Positions 18,269-26,727 of a stretch of 64,000 nucleotides of DNA are shown piece by piece; the stretch's first letter is position 1; the number at the start of each line of letters is the position of its first letter. Both the position numbers and the translations under genes were made by a program. The stretch lies in contig SSXW01000010.1 in assembly GCA_009469585.1 (NCBI GenBank), forward strand, positions 1-64,000, read 5' to 3'. This DNA is from Dechloromonas sp. Dech2017. GTDB lineage: Bacteria > Pseudomonadota > Gammaproteobacteria > Burkholderiales > Rhodocyclaceae. The notes beneath the pieces are model-generated. The model saw only the letters and a list, made by a program, of their open reading frames with translations, made no database searches and was not told the DNA's origin.

Positions 18269-18929
18269 CGTAGCGTTGATGTCGGGTTTGGCGAAGCGAC
18301 ATTCTACGCATTTCCTCGTCCTGCTGTGCCTGGCCCCCATCGCCGCCCAGGCCCAGGACGTCGGCCTGGCCGGCATCCTCGGCAGCAAGGCCATGCTGAT
18401 CTTCAACGGCGGCCAGCCGCAGACGGTGCGTGTCGGCGAGACGGTCGATGGCGTCAAGGTGGTCGTCATCCAGGGGGAGCAGGTGATCATCGAGATCGGC
18501 GGCAAGAAGCGCCCCTTGCGCGTTGGTCAGCACGCTGTCGGAGCCCTGTCGGTCGATGGTTCCGGCAAGGTCGTCATGACCGCCGACGCCCAGGGGCACT
18601 TTTTCACCACCGGCAACATCAACGGCACCTCGGTGCGCTTTCTGGTCGATACCGGGGCCAGCATGATTTCGCTGGGGGCGACCGATGCCCGGCGCATCGG
18701 GCTCGATTTCAACAAAGGCCAGAAGGGTTTGAGCAACACCGCCAACGGCCAGGCCGTGGTCAGTAAGGTCCAGCTCGATACGGTACGCATCGGCGACATC
18801 ACGCTGCACAACGTCGAAGCGTTGATTCATCAGAACGAAATGCCGATGGCCCTGCTCGGCATGAGTTTCCTCAACCGCATGGAAATGCAGCGCGATGGCA
18901 GTACCATGACACTCAAAAAACGATTCTAG
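18252..18929 (+). CDS. retropepsin-like aspartic protease, secreted or periplasmic
   Basis: A 225-residue protein with a retropepsin-like single-domain aspartic protease fold (clan AA; the bacterial family with motif VDTGAS). The catalytic aspartate is D133 in FLVDTGASMISLG, and the conserved ALLGMSFLNRME block is near the end. An N-terminal hydrophobic stretch (FLVLLCLAPIAAQAQ) looks like a signal peptide. ATG 18252 has GGGGAG at 18237-18242; ATG 18279 is an alternative that would avoid overlap with the divergent gene. Such enzymes act as dimers, by analogy with retroviral proteases. The target is unknown. Confidence 0.85.
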   Translation: MATGFIVALMSGLAKRHSTHFLVLLCLAPIAAQAQDVGLAGILGSKAMLIFNGGQPQTVRVGETVDGVKVVVIQGEQVIIEIGGKKRPLRVGQHAVGALSVDGSGKVVMTADAQGHFFTTGNINGTSVRFLVDTGASMISLGATDARRIGLDFNKGQKGLSNTANGQAVVSKVQLDTVRIGDITLHNVEALIHQNEMPMALLGMSFLNRMEMQRDGSTMTLKKRF

Positions 18930-18939
18930 GAGAGAGAAG

Positions 18940-19197
18940 ATGCCGCAGAAGGAGCAGGAGATCGCGCTGTTGCGCGAAGAAGTCGAAATGCTGATGAGCG
19001 AGCGCCAATCCTTGTTGCGCGTCGCCGGCGCAGCAGCCGTCATGATCGCCAGCCTGGACAGCAAGCGCCTGCCGGTTGGCGCTATCGAATCGGCCGACCT
19101 GGTGGCAACGACGATCAACGGCCTGGCCGAGGAAACCCTGCAGGACGCGCTCGCTTCGGTGCATGCCGAAATCGAGGAAGATTCCCAGGCCGCATGA
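18940..19197 (+). CDS. small coiled-coil protein of unknown function
   Basis: An 85-residue acidic protein not recognised as a known family. The first 25 residues (MPQKEQEIALLREEVEMLMS and on) form a likely coiled coil with leucine/valine heptads. A short hydrophobic patch (VAGAAAVMIASL) follows, then an acidic end. The ATG at 18940 has AGGAGAGAG upstream. It begins 10 bases after the protease gene and its stop overlaps the Nudix start (ATGATG), so the three are probably one transcript. Confidence 0.72.
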   Translation: MPQKEQEIALLREEVEMLMSERQSLLRVAGAAAVMIASLDSKRLPVGAIESADLVATTINGLAEETLQDALASVHAEIEEDSQAA

Positions 19198-19790
19198 TGT
19201 TCGATCTGGCGCATCTGCGGTCGAGTTTGCTCAGCGAACCACCAGTTGGCGATTTCGTCCTCGAGGAGGGGGCGGGCGATCAGGTACTGACCCCGGCCGC
19301 CGTGCTGGTTCCCATCGTTCTTCACCCGGCAGGGCAGACTGTCCTGCTCACCCAGCGCACCGCCCACCTGCGCGACCATGCCGGCCAGATCAGTTTCCCC
19401 GGCGGACGAGTCGAAGCCGACGACCTGACGCCGACCCATACCGCGTTGCGCGAAACCGAGGAAGAAATCGGCCTGTCCCGGGAATCCATCGAGATCGTTG
19501 GCTTTCTGCCCGAATACCGGACCGGCACCGGCTTTCGCGTCACCCCGGTCGTTGCTTTGGTTCATCCGCCGTTCACCGTCCAGCCGGATCCCTTCGAGGT
19601 GGCCGAGATCTTCGAGGTGCCGCTCGACTTCCTGCTTGATCCGGCCAATCACCAGCGTCACTCCCTGCATTACCGCGGAGCGTTGCGCAACTACTTCGCC
19701 ATGCCCTACGGCGACTACTTCATATGGGGCGCCACGGCCGGCATGATCCGCTCGTTGAGCGAGCGCCTCGGGCTGCTCCAGGCGGCATGA
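19194..19790 (+). CDS. Nudix hydrolase, CoA-pyrophosphatase type
   Basis: A 198-residue hydrolase of nucleoside diphosphates linked to another group, most similar to the NudL/YeaB CoA-pyrophosphatase group. The Nudix box is seen in ISFPGGRVEADD followed by ALRETEEEIGL, with the REXXEE metal residues intact. The group signature LLTQRTAHLRDHAGQISFPG directly before the box favours CoA diphosphatase. YGDYFIWGATAGMI near the end is also typical. Its start overlaps the preceding small gene. Substrate assignment is inference. Confidence 0.88.
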   Translation: MMFDLAHLRSSLLSEPPVGDFVLEEGAGDQVLTPAAVLVPIVLHPAGQTVLLTQRTAHLRDHAGQISFPGGRVEADDLTPTHTALRETEEEIGLSRESIEIVGFLPEYRTGTGFRVTPVVALVHPPFTVQPDPFEVAEIFEVPLDFLLDPANHQRHSLHYRGALRNYFAMPYGDYFIWGATAGMIRSLSERLGLLQAA

Positions 19791-19854
19791 GCTTGTGCTA
19801 TGGTAGTGCCTTGAACGAACAAAATAAGCCGAGCACGGCAGCCCCCGATTCCCC

Positions 19855-20778
19855 ATGAGTCTTCTCGCGCTGATAGCTGTATTTCTCATCGAGCAACTGC
19901 AGCCCCTCGATTACCGCCGTATCGTTGCCGAACCCCTGGGGGCCTGGGCTGATTTCATCGAGTCCCGTTTCAATGCCGGCGCCTATCGCCATGGGGTACT
20001 TGCCTGGTGTGTCGCCGTGCTCCTGCCGGTGCTGCTGACCGCTGGGGTCTTCAGCCTGCTCTATGCGCTGAATCCGCTCCTCGCCCTGGTTTTCAATGTC
20101 GGCATTCTCTACCTGACCATGGGTTTCCGGCAGTTCAGCCATCACTACACCGAAATCCAGATCGCTCTGCGCCTCGGCGACCTCGAACGCGCCGGCAGCC
20201 TGCTCGGCGCCTGGCAAGGCTGTTCGACAAGCGGCCTGAACTCGGAGGAGGTCGCCCGGCTGTCCATCGAGGCCGCTCTTGGCGCTGCCCATCGGCATGT
20301 CTTTGCCGTGCTACTTTGGTTCGTCATCCTGCCCGGCCCTTGTGGCGCCGTCCTTTACCGCCTGGCAGCGATCATCCGGGAGCGCTGGCAGGGGGGCAAT
20401 GTTGCAGAGCAGCACGAGTTTTCGCTATTCTCCCGTCAAGTTTTCGGTATCATCGATTGGTTTCCCCTGCGCGCCACGGCATCGGCTTTTGCCGTTGTCG
20501 GCGATTTCGAGGATGCGGTTTATTGCTGGCGAACCCAGCCGGCACAGTGGCCAGACCGTGATCTCGGCATTGTGCTGGCCAGTGGTGCGGGTGCGCTCGG
20601 GGTGCTGTTGAGCCGGCCGATGGTCGACGGCGCCGAGTTTTCGGATCATGCCGAACTCGGCATCGGCGAACCGGCTGACGCCGATTGCATGCAGCGGGCA
20701 GTCGGTCTCGTCTGGCGCGCCACGGTGCTCTGGGCGCTGTTGCTGTTTTTGTTGGGGCTCGCCAGTTTGGCGGGCTGA
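19855..20778 (+). CDS. CobD/CbiB-like integral membrane protein
   Basis: A 307-residue membrane protein annotated in related bacteria as a CobD/CbiB (cobalamin) or AmpE-like protein. Hydrophobic segments occur near residues 1-15, 45-95, 145-170 and 285-305. The internal block FRQFSHHYTEIQIALRLGD and SRQVFGIIDWFPLRATASAFAVVGDFEDAVYCW are family-like: the WxPxR-type region and the helix after it recall CbiB. No other cobalamin gene is nearby, so a role in adenosylcobinamide-phosphate synthesis is doubtful. It may instead be a betaproteobacterial paralogue of unknown role. Confidence 0.75.
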   Translation: MSLLALIAVFLIEQLQPLDYRRIVAEPLGAWADFIESRFNAGAYRHGVLAWCVAVLLPVLLTAGVFSLLYALNPLLALVFNVGILYLTMGFRQFSHHYTEIQIALRLGDLERAGSLLGAWQGCSTSGLNSEEVARLSIEAALGAAHRHVFAVLLWFVILPGPCGAVLYRLAAIIRERWQGGNVAEQHEFSLFSRQVFGIIDWFPLRATASAFAVVGDFEDAVYCWRTQPAQWPDRDLGIVLASGAGALGVLLSRPMVDGAEFSDHAELGIGEPADADCMQRAVGLVWRATVLWALLLFLLGLASLAG

Positions 20779-20801
20779 ATAATACTTACCAGGAGGTTTA
20801 C

Positions 20802-21983
20802 ATGAGCAGAGATGTTGTCGTTCTAAGCGCAGTTCGTTCCCCTATCGGCGCTTTCGGAGGTTCCCTGGCTGATTTCGATTCCAGCGAACTGGCCGGCATC
20901 GTCATGAAGGAAGCGGTTGCCCGTTCCAGCGTCGATCCGCAGGCCATCAACTACGTTACCGTCGGTACCACGATGCCGACTGACTCGCGCTATGCCTATG
21001 TTTCCCGCGTTGCATCCATCCAGGCCGGCTTGTCGATGGACTCGGTCGCCATGCAGGTTTCCCGCCTGTGCGCCTCGGGCCTGCAGGGCATCGTAACCAC
21101 CGCCCAAAACATCATGCTTAACGATGCCGACTACGGTATCGGCGGCGGTGTCGAAGTCATGTCCAAGGCAGCCTACATGCTGCCGGCCCTGCGTTCCGGG
21201 GCCCGCATGGGCGACACCAAGGCGATCGACTCGATGGTCGCCGTGCTCACCGATCCCTTCGGTGTCGGCCACATGGGCATCACCGCCGAAAACCTGGCGG
21301 CCAAGCACGGTTTTAGCCGTGAAGACCAGGACGCCTTCGCCGTCGAATCGCAGCGCCGCGCCGCTGCCGCCATCGATGCCGGCTACTTCAAGTCGCAGAT
21401 CGTGCCCATTGTCAAGCAGACCCGCAAGGGCGATGTGGTCTTCGATACCGACGAGCATCCGAAGCGCGGCACGACCATGGAATCGCTGGCCAAGATGAAG
21501 CCGGCCTTCAAGAAGGATGGTACGGTTACCGCCGGTAACGCTTCCGGCATCAACGACGGTGCCGCCTTCTTCGTCCTGGCTGCCGCCGATGTCGCCGCCA
21601 AGGCCGGCCAGAAGGCGATGGCCCGCATCGCCGGCTACGCCGTGGCCGGTGTGCCCAACGATATCATGGGCGAAGGCCCGATCCCGGCCACCAAGCTGGC
21701 CCTGAAGAAGGCTGGCCTGACCCTGGACCAGATGGACGTGATCGAATCGAACGAAGCCTTCGCCGCCCAGGCTCTGTCGGTATCCAAGGTGCTCGGCCTC
21801 GATCCGGCCAAGACCAACCCGAACGGCGGCGCCATCGCCCTCGGCCACCCGGTCGGCTGTTCCGGTGCCTTCATCGCCACCAAGGCGCTCTACGAACTGG
21901 AACGCATCGGTGGCAAGTACGCGCTGGTCACCATGTGTATCGGTGGCGGACAGGGTATCGCGGTCATTTTCGAACGCGCCTGA
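20802..21983 (+). CDS. acetyl-CoA C-acetyltransferase (thiolase)
   Basis: A 393-residue type II thiolase that condenses or cleaves acyl-CoA. The acylated cysteine is C90 (SRLCASGLQ), the catalytic histidine H349 (GGAIALGHPVGCSG) and the second cysteine C379 (CIGGGQG). The start at ATG 20802 has a perfect AGGAGG at 20791-20796, 5 bases before it. A single terminator follows, so it is probably transcribed alone or from its own leader. It may feed polyhydroxyalkanoate synthesis (phaA/bktB type), since a phasin gene lies 3 kb away, or fatty-acid degradation. The sequence does not decide between these. Confidence 0.92.
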   Translation: MSRDVVVLSAVRSPIGAFGGSLADFDSSELAGIVMKEAVARSSVDPQAINYVTVGTTMPTDSRYAYVSRVASIQAGLSMDSVAMQVSRLCASGLQGIVTTAQNIMLNDADYGIGGGVEVMSKAAYMLPALRSGARMGDTKAIDSMVAVLTDPFGVGHMGITAENLAAKHGFSREDQDAFAVESQRRAAAAIDAGYFKSQIVPIVKQTRKGDVVFDTDEHPKRGTTMESLAKMKPAFKKDGTVTAGNASGINDGAAFFVLAAADVAAKAGQKAMARIAGYAVAGVPNDIMGEGPIPATKLALKKAGLTLDQMDVIESNEAFAAQALSVSKVLGLDPAKTNPNGGAIALGHPVGCSGAFIATKALYELERIGGKYALVTMCIGGGQGIAVIFERA

Positions 21984-22010
21984 TTGCTTCTGCCTAGTGG
22001 CAACAGAACA

Positions 22011-22039
22011 ACCCACCGGATCGCTCCGGTGGGTTTTTT
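22011..22039 (+). terminator. terminator of the thiolase gene
   Basis: Perfect 10-base stem ACCCACCGGA / TCCGGTGGGT, loop TCGC, then a run of T to 22039. It is 28 bases after the stop. Confidence 0.9.
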
Positions 22040-22184
22040 ATTTGCACCAATTTGACGGGGTCTGCACCTGGCTGGGGCATGGCCTTTTTCGGGTGTATCC
22101 TAATTGAATGATTTGATGCGTATTTTTTCGTGGCATGGATTCTGCTGATATTGAAGTGAGTACATCCTCTGAGAAGAGCCAAAA

Positions 22185-23597
22185 ATGAACTTCTATAACG
22201 AAATGTATGACGCCAAGGGCGGCGTACGATCACATTACAAGGCATACGAAGACTGGCTCAAGGCGACGCCGGCCGAGCACATCGAGCGCAAGCGGGCCGA
22301 AGCCGACCTGGCCTTTCACCGGGTCGGCATCACCTTCGCCGTCTATGGCGAGGAGTCCGGCAAGGAGCGCCTGATCCCCTTCGACATCATCCCCCGGGTC
22401 ATTCCCTCCGCCGAGTGGAAGGCCATGCAGGCCGGTTTGCGCCAGCGGGTCAAGGCGCTCAACATGTTCCTGCACGACGTCTATCACGATCAGGAAATCC
22501 TCAAGGCCGGCAAGATTCCGGCCGAGCAGGTGCTGAACAATGCCCAGTACCGCCCGGTCATGCAGGGTGTCGACCTGCCCGGCGAGATTTACACGCACAT
22601 CACCGGCGTCGACATCGTCCGCGCCGGGGTAGGCGAGTTCTACGTGCTGGAGGACAACCTGCGCGTGCCGTCCGGCGTTTCCTACATGCTGGAAGACCGC
22701 AAGATGATGATGCGGCTCTTCCCCGAGTTGTTCGCCAAGCACAAAGTGGCGCCGGTCCAGCATTACCCGGACATGCTGCTCGAGAAGCTGCGCGCCGTCG
22801 CCCCGATCGGGGTCAGCGATCCGACGGTCGTCGTGCTGACGCCCGGTTCCTACAACAGCGCCTATTTCGAACATACCTTCCTGGCCCAGCAGATGGGGGT
22901 CGAACTGGTCGAGGGGCGCGATCTCTTCGTCAAGGACGAGGCGGTGTTCATGCGGACCACGCAGGGGCCGCAGCGCGTCGATGTCATCTACCGCCGCATC
23001 GACGACGATTTCCTCGACCCGCTCGTTTTTCGCGCCGATTCGGCACTGGGCGTGCCCGGCCTAGTGCGCGCCTACCAGGCTGGCAACGTGACGCTGGCCA
23101 ACGCGGTGGGCACCGGGGTGGCCGACGACAAGTCGATCTACCCCTACGTGCCGGACATGATCCGCTTCTACCTTGGCGAGGAGCCCACGCTCAACAACGT
23201 GCCGACCTACATGTGCCGCAAGAACGACGATCTGGCCTACGTCCTCGATCACCTGCCCGAACTGGTCGTCAAGGAGGTGCATGGGGCCGGCGGCTACGGC
23301 ATGCTGGTCGGGCCGGCCTCGACCAAGGCCCAGATCGAGCATTTTCGCCAATTGCTGATCGCCAAGCCGCAAGGCTATATCGCCCAGCCGACGCTGGCCT
23401 TGTCCAATTGCCCGACTTTCGTCGAGGAGGGTATCGCGCCCCGTCACCTCGATCTGCGCCCCTTCGTGCTGTCGTCGGGCAAGGGCGTTGACATGGTTCC
23501 GGGCGGCCTGACCCGCGTCGCGCTGACCAAGGATTCCCTGGTCGTCAACTCGTCACAGGGCGGCGGCACCAAAGACACCTGGATTCTGGAGGAATAA
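22185..23597 (+). CDS. circularly permuted ATP-grasp protein (free-standing)
   Basis: A 470-residue member of the circularly permuted type 2 ATP-grasp family (formerly DUF404/DUF407). Predicted to use ATP to form an amide or peptide bond on an unknown acceptor. Motifs: GVDIVRAGVGEFYVLEDNLR, RVDVIYRRIDDDFLDPL with the acidic metal/ATP residues, and VVKEVHGAGGYGML, the lysine plus Gly-rich nucleotide loop. It lies 2 bases before an alpha-E gene, the usual partner. A fused paralogue of the pair is at 36495-39014. No biochemical function is established for this type as far as I know. Confidence 0.88.
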   Translation: MNFYNEMYDAKGGVRSHYKAYEDWLKATPAEHIERKRAEADLAFHRVGITFAVYGEESGKERLIPFDIIPRVIPSAEWKAMQAGLRQRVKALNMFLHDVYHDQEILKAGKIPAEQVLNNAQYRPVMQGVDLPGEIYTHITGVDIVRAGVGEFYVLEDNLRVPSGVSYMLEDRKMMMRLFPELFAKHKVAPVQHYPDMLLEKLRAVAPIGVSDPTVVVLTPGSYNSAYFEHTFLAQQMGVELVEGRDLFVKDEAVFMRTTQGPQRVDVIYRRIDDDFLDPLVFRADSALGVPGLVRAYQAGNVTLANAVGTGVADDKSIYPYVPDMIRFYLGEEPTLNNVPTYMCRKNDDLAYVLDHLPELVVKEVHGAGGYGMLVGPASTKAQIEHFRQLLIAKPQGYIAQPTLALSNCPTFVEEGIAPRHLDLRPFVLSSGKGVDMVPGGLTRVALTKDSLVVNSSQGGGTKDTWILEE

Positions 23598-23599
23598 GC

Positions 23600-24550
23600 A
23601 TGCTGAGCCGTACTGCAGATCATTTGTTCTGGATGTCGCGATACATCGAGAGGGCCGAAAACCTGGCCCGCCTGCTCGATGTCACCTACCAGATGTCCCT
23701 CGTGCCGCAATCCGAGGAGGCGGCCAATCGCAACTGGAATGCCATCATCGCCCTGAACAGCCTGGAAGAAGCCTTTGCCGCCAAGTATTCGGCGGTCAAC
23801 GGCCAAAACGTGCTGAAATTCATGGTCAGCGATGCCGACAACCTGGCCTCCATCCACAGCTGCTTCCGCCTGGCCCGTGAGAACGCTCATGCCGTGCGCG
23901 GCACGCTGACCACGGAAATGTGGGAAACCTTGAATTCCACCTGGATCGAGGGGAGAAACCGGCAGTTCGAGCAGTTGCTCAATGCCGGCATCAGCGAGTA
24001 TTTCGAATGGGTCAAGAAGCGCTCGGCGCTGACCCGCGGCACGACGCTGGGCACCCTGCTGCAGGACGAGGCCTACCATTTTATTCGCCTCGGTACCTTG
24101 CTCGAGCGTGCCGACAACACGGCGCGCATCCTCGACGTGAAGTACCACGTACTCAGCCCGAAGGGTGCCGACGAGGGCGCCACCGATTTCTACGGCTGGG
24201 CGGCCTTGCTCCGTTCGGTGTCGGGCTTCGAGGTCTACCGCAAGGTCTACCGCGACGTCATAACTCCGGGGCGGGTTGCCGAACTGCTCATCCTCAACAA
24301 GGACATGCCGCGTTCGCTGCATTTCTGCATGAACAGCGTGGTCAAGAACCTCGATTTCATCGCCAACAATCATTCCGGCGAAACCGCCCGGCAGGCCGGG
24401 ATCATGCACGCCCAACTGCATTACGGGAAGATCGAGGACATCCTGGCGCAGGGCCTGCATGACTGGCTGACCCAGTTCATGGATCACATCTACCAACTCG
24501 GGGAGGGCATCAGCCGGGATTTTCTCGTGCCGAGCACCGAGGCCGCCTGA
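23600..24550 (+). CDS. alpha-E domain protein
   Basis: A 316-residue all-helical protein of the alpha-E (DUF403) family, starting MLSRTADHLFWMSRYIERAE. The repeated helical motif with conserved R and E residues (SRYIERAENLARLLDV, LGTLLERADNTARILDVKYH) is characteristic. It is nearly always encoded next to, or fused to, the permuted ATP-grasp domain and is thought to act with it in one complex. The 2-base spacing to the upstream gene supports one operon. A weak match to the interspersed repeat (23771-23801) falls inside it but may be coincidental. A terminator follows. Confidence 0.88.
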   Translation: MLSRTADHLFWMSRYIERAENLARLLDVTYQMSLVPQSEEAANRNWNAIIALNSLEEAFAAKYSAVNGQNVLKFMVSDADNLASIHSCFRLARENAHAVRGTLTTEMWETLNSTWIEGRNRQFEQLLNAGISEYFEWVKKRSALTRGTTLGTLLQDEAYHFIRLGTLLERADNTARILDVKYHVLSPKGADEGATDFYGWAALLRSVSGFEVYRKVYRDVITPGRVAELLILNKDMPRSLHFCMNSVVKNLDFIANNHSGETARQAGIMHAQLHYGKIEDILAQGLHDWLTQFMDHIYQLGEGISRDFLVPSTEAA

Positions 24551-24576
24551 ACTGCCTGAGCGGTGCCTGAATGACA

Positions 24577-24604
24577 AAAGCCCACGGCATGCCGTGGGCT
24601 TTTT
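24577..24604. terminator. bidirectional terminator between the alpha-E and phasin genes
   Basis: Stem AGCCCACGGCA / TGCCGTGGGCT, 11 bases with no spare loop bases, flanked by AAAA on the left and TTTTT on the right. It serves two convergent genes. Confidence 0.88.
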
Positions 24605-24641
24605 GCTGCCGCCGGCCGGGCCGGCGGGGTGGCTTGCCGGA

Positions 24642-25184
24642 TTACTTGCCGGAGGCCTTCTTGGCGGCCTTGGTGGTGGCGCTGGTGGCGGCGACGATGT
24701 TGCTCTGGGCCAGGTCGGTCATTTGCTTGGCCGACTTGCGCATCGTGTCGAAGGCCGAGTTGGCAGCGGCGATGGCGCTTTGCACGGCAGCGACGGCAAC
24801 GTCGGAACCGGCCGGGGCGGACTTGGCGGCCTTGTCGAGCATGTCGGCAACCGACTTCTGGAAATCGCCGAACTGGGCTTCGACCATCTTGGTCAGCGCT
24901 TCCTGGTTTTCGCTGGTGATTTCGTAGACCGACTTCGAGTAGGCGACGGCCTTGTCGATGTTCGGCTGGGCCAGGGAGGCCTGGATGGTCATGGCTTCCT
25001 TGACGTCCTTCGCGCCGAGCAGGGCCTTGGCGTTGGCGGCGGAATCTTCAACCACGGAACGGGCGGTTTCCAGATTCAGGTTGGCGATGCGCTCGGCGGA
25101 CGCGAGGGCGGTGTTGGCGACGGAAAGCAGGGAATCGACGGCAGCCTTGTTGGCAGCGGCGAATTGTTCGGCGTTGATCGACAT
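24642..25184 (-). CDS. phaP: phasin family protein
   Basis: A 180-residue, mostly helical, amphipathic protein that coats polyhydroxyalkanoate granules. The start MSINAEQFAAANKAAVDSL and the repeated Ala-rich helices are typical of betaproteobacterial phasins. The C-terminus is Lys/Ala-rich (TKAAKKASGK), a common phasin end. GAGGAG precedes the ATG at 25184. The 144-base gap upstream is A+T-rich and probably holds its promoter. PHA synthase genes are not in the window. Confidence 0.9.
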   Translation of the reverse strand: MSINAEQFAAANKAAVDSLLSVANTALASAERIANLNLETARSVVEDSAANAKALLGAKDVKEAMTIQASLAQPNIDKAVAYSKSVYEITSENQEALTKMVEAQFGDFQKSVADMLDKAAKSAPAGSDVAVAAVQSAIAAANSAFDTMRKSAKQMTDLAQSNIVAATSATTKAAKKASGK

Positions 25185-25328
25185 ACAAATCTCCTCAAGT
25201 GACTAATTCAAAATTACAACGGCGCCATTGTAACAATTATTTTTCATAATGGTGCACTGCCGCATAAAAAATTATGGTTTTGAATCAGCTGTTTGAAACG
25301 CCATGTCCGTTAATGTGAATAAATATTG

Positions 25329-26450
25329 TTACAGTGTGCCGGACCCGCCCGCTGCCTTGCCGGAGCGGCGGCTGAGCAGCAGCCCGCTTTCCAGGTGGTG
25401 GGTGTAGGGAAACTGGTCGAAGACGGCGGCAGCCTTGATTTCGTGGCTGGCGTGCAGGGCAGCGACGTTGGCGCGCAGGGTCTCGGGGTTGCACGAGATG
25501 TAGAGGATGTTGTCGAAGCCGGCCGCCAGTTCCAGGGTCTGCGCATCCAGCCCGGCCCGCGGCGGGTCGAGGAAGATGGTCGAGAAGCGGTACTGGCCGA
25601 GATCGACGTGCTGCAGGCGCTTAAAGGTTTCGGTGCCGGCCATGGCGGCGCTGATTTCCTCGCTGGACAGGCGGACGACGCTGACGTTGTCGGCCTGGTT
25701 GGCGGCGAAATTGTATTCGGCCGCCCGCACCGAGGTCTTGCTGACTTCGGTGGCCAGTACGCGGTCGAAGAGCGGGGCGAGGGCGACGGTGAAATTGCCG
25801 TTGCCGCAATACAACTCGATCAGGTCGCCGCCCAGGCCAGCCGCCTGCTGGCAGGCCCAGCCGAGCATCTGGCGGTTCACCTCGCCGTTGGGCTGGGAGA
25901 AGCTGCCTTCGATCTGCTGGTAAACCAGCTGGCGGCCGTTCAACTCGAAGCCTTCGAGCAGCCAGTCGCGGCCGATCACTTTTTTGATGCCGCGGCTGCG
26001 CCCGATCACCTCGATGCCCAGCTTGGCGGCGAGTTCGCTGGCCGCTGCTGCCCAGTCGTCGTCGATCGGCTTGCGGTAGATCAGCGTGGCCATCAGCTGG
26101 CCGCTCAGGGTGGCCAGGAAATCGACCTGGAACAGCTTGTGGCGCAAGGTCGGGCTGGCCTGCAGTGCGTTGCGCAGGCGGGTCATCAGGTCGCAAATCG
26201 ACTGGCTGGCCACCGGGAAGCTGTCGATGACGACCGGCTGCTTGGGATTGTCTGCGGCGAACATGGCGTAATGCACGCCGGCGTCGTCGTGGTACATGCG
26301 GAACTCGGCGCGCAGCCGGTAATGCAGCGGCGCGGAGCGGATCACGGTCGGGGCCGGCAGGCCGAAGGGGGCGAAGGCCTCGACGAACTGGCCGAGTTTG
26401 GCGGCCAGTTGCGTTTCGTATTGGGCGGGATCGATGTGTTTCAGGGGCAT
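25329..26450 (-). CDS. trmA: tRNA (uracil-5-)-methyltransferase
   Basis: Methylates U54 of tRNA to ribothymidine using S-adenosylmethionine. It has 373 residues from the ATG at 26450 (MPLKHIDPAQYETQLAAK); the frame extends upstream but without conservation. Signatures: LIELYCGNGNFTVALA for SAM binding, FLDPPRAG, YISCNPETL with the nucleophilic cysteine, and THHLES with the general base glutamate. It lacks the iron-sulfur cysteines of RlmD, supporting TrmA. It is divergent from the flavoprotein gene at 26728. Confidence 0.95.
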   Translation of the reverse strand: MPLKHIDPAQYETQLAAKLGQFVEAFAPFGLPAPTVIRSAPLHYRLRAEFRMYHDDAGVHYAMFAADNPKQPVVIDSFPVASQSICDLMTRLRNALQASPTLRHKLFQVDFLATLSGQLMATLIYRKPIDDDWAAAASELAAKLGIEVIGRSRGIKKVIGRDWLLEGFELNGRQLVYQQIEGSFSQPNGEVNRQMLGWACQQAAGLGGDLIELYCGNGNFTVALAPLFDRVLATEVSKTSVRAAEYNFAANQADNVSVVRLSSEEISAAMAGTETFKRLQHVDLGQYRFSTIFLDPPRAGLDAQTLELAAGFDNILYISCNPETLRANVAALHASHEIKAAAVFDQFPYTHHLESGLLLSRRSGKAAGGSGTL

Positions 26451-26580
26451 GCGGGCGGCTTCCGGGGCAGCTGGCGGCCGGCCCGGAAGAGTGGCCGGCG
26501 GCGATGGGTCGAACAGCCCGGGGCGTCCGGGCGAGGGGGCGAATATACACGGGCGGCCCGGGCGATGCATGCAACTTTCC

Positions 26581-26612
26581 GATTTTGGCCGTTTTTTGCC
26601 GTTGACCGCAGC
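26581..26612 (-). repeat. interspersed A-tract repeat, copy 2
   Basis: On the minus strand it reads GCTGCGGTCAACGGCAAAAA, then ACGGCCAAAATC. It lies in the gap between the divergent trmA and flavoprotein genes. Its tail is nearly identical to copy 1. Confidence 0.72.
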
Positions 26613-26727
26613 GATGCTCGCCGAATCCCGGCATTTTTGCCTGGATTGCGCTGTTTGGCGGCCGCGCGGCGGCGGGTGATAGAATCCGCCGCGCCGCAAC
26701 CCGCCACTCCAGCCCGAACCCCAGCCC

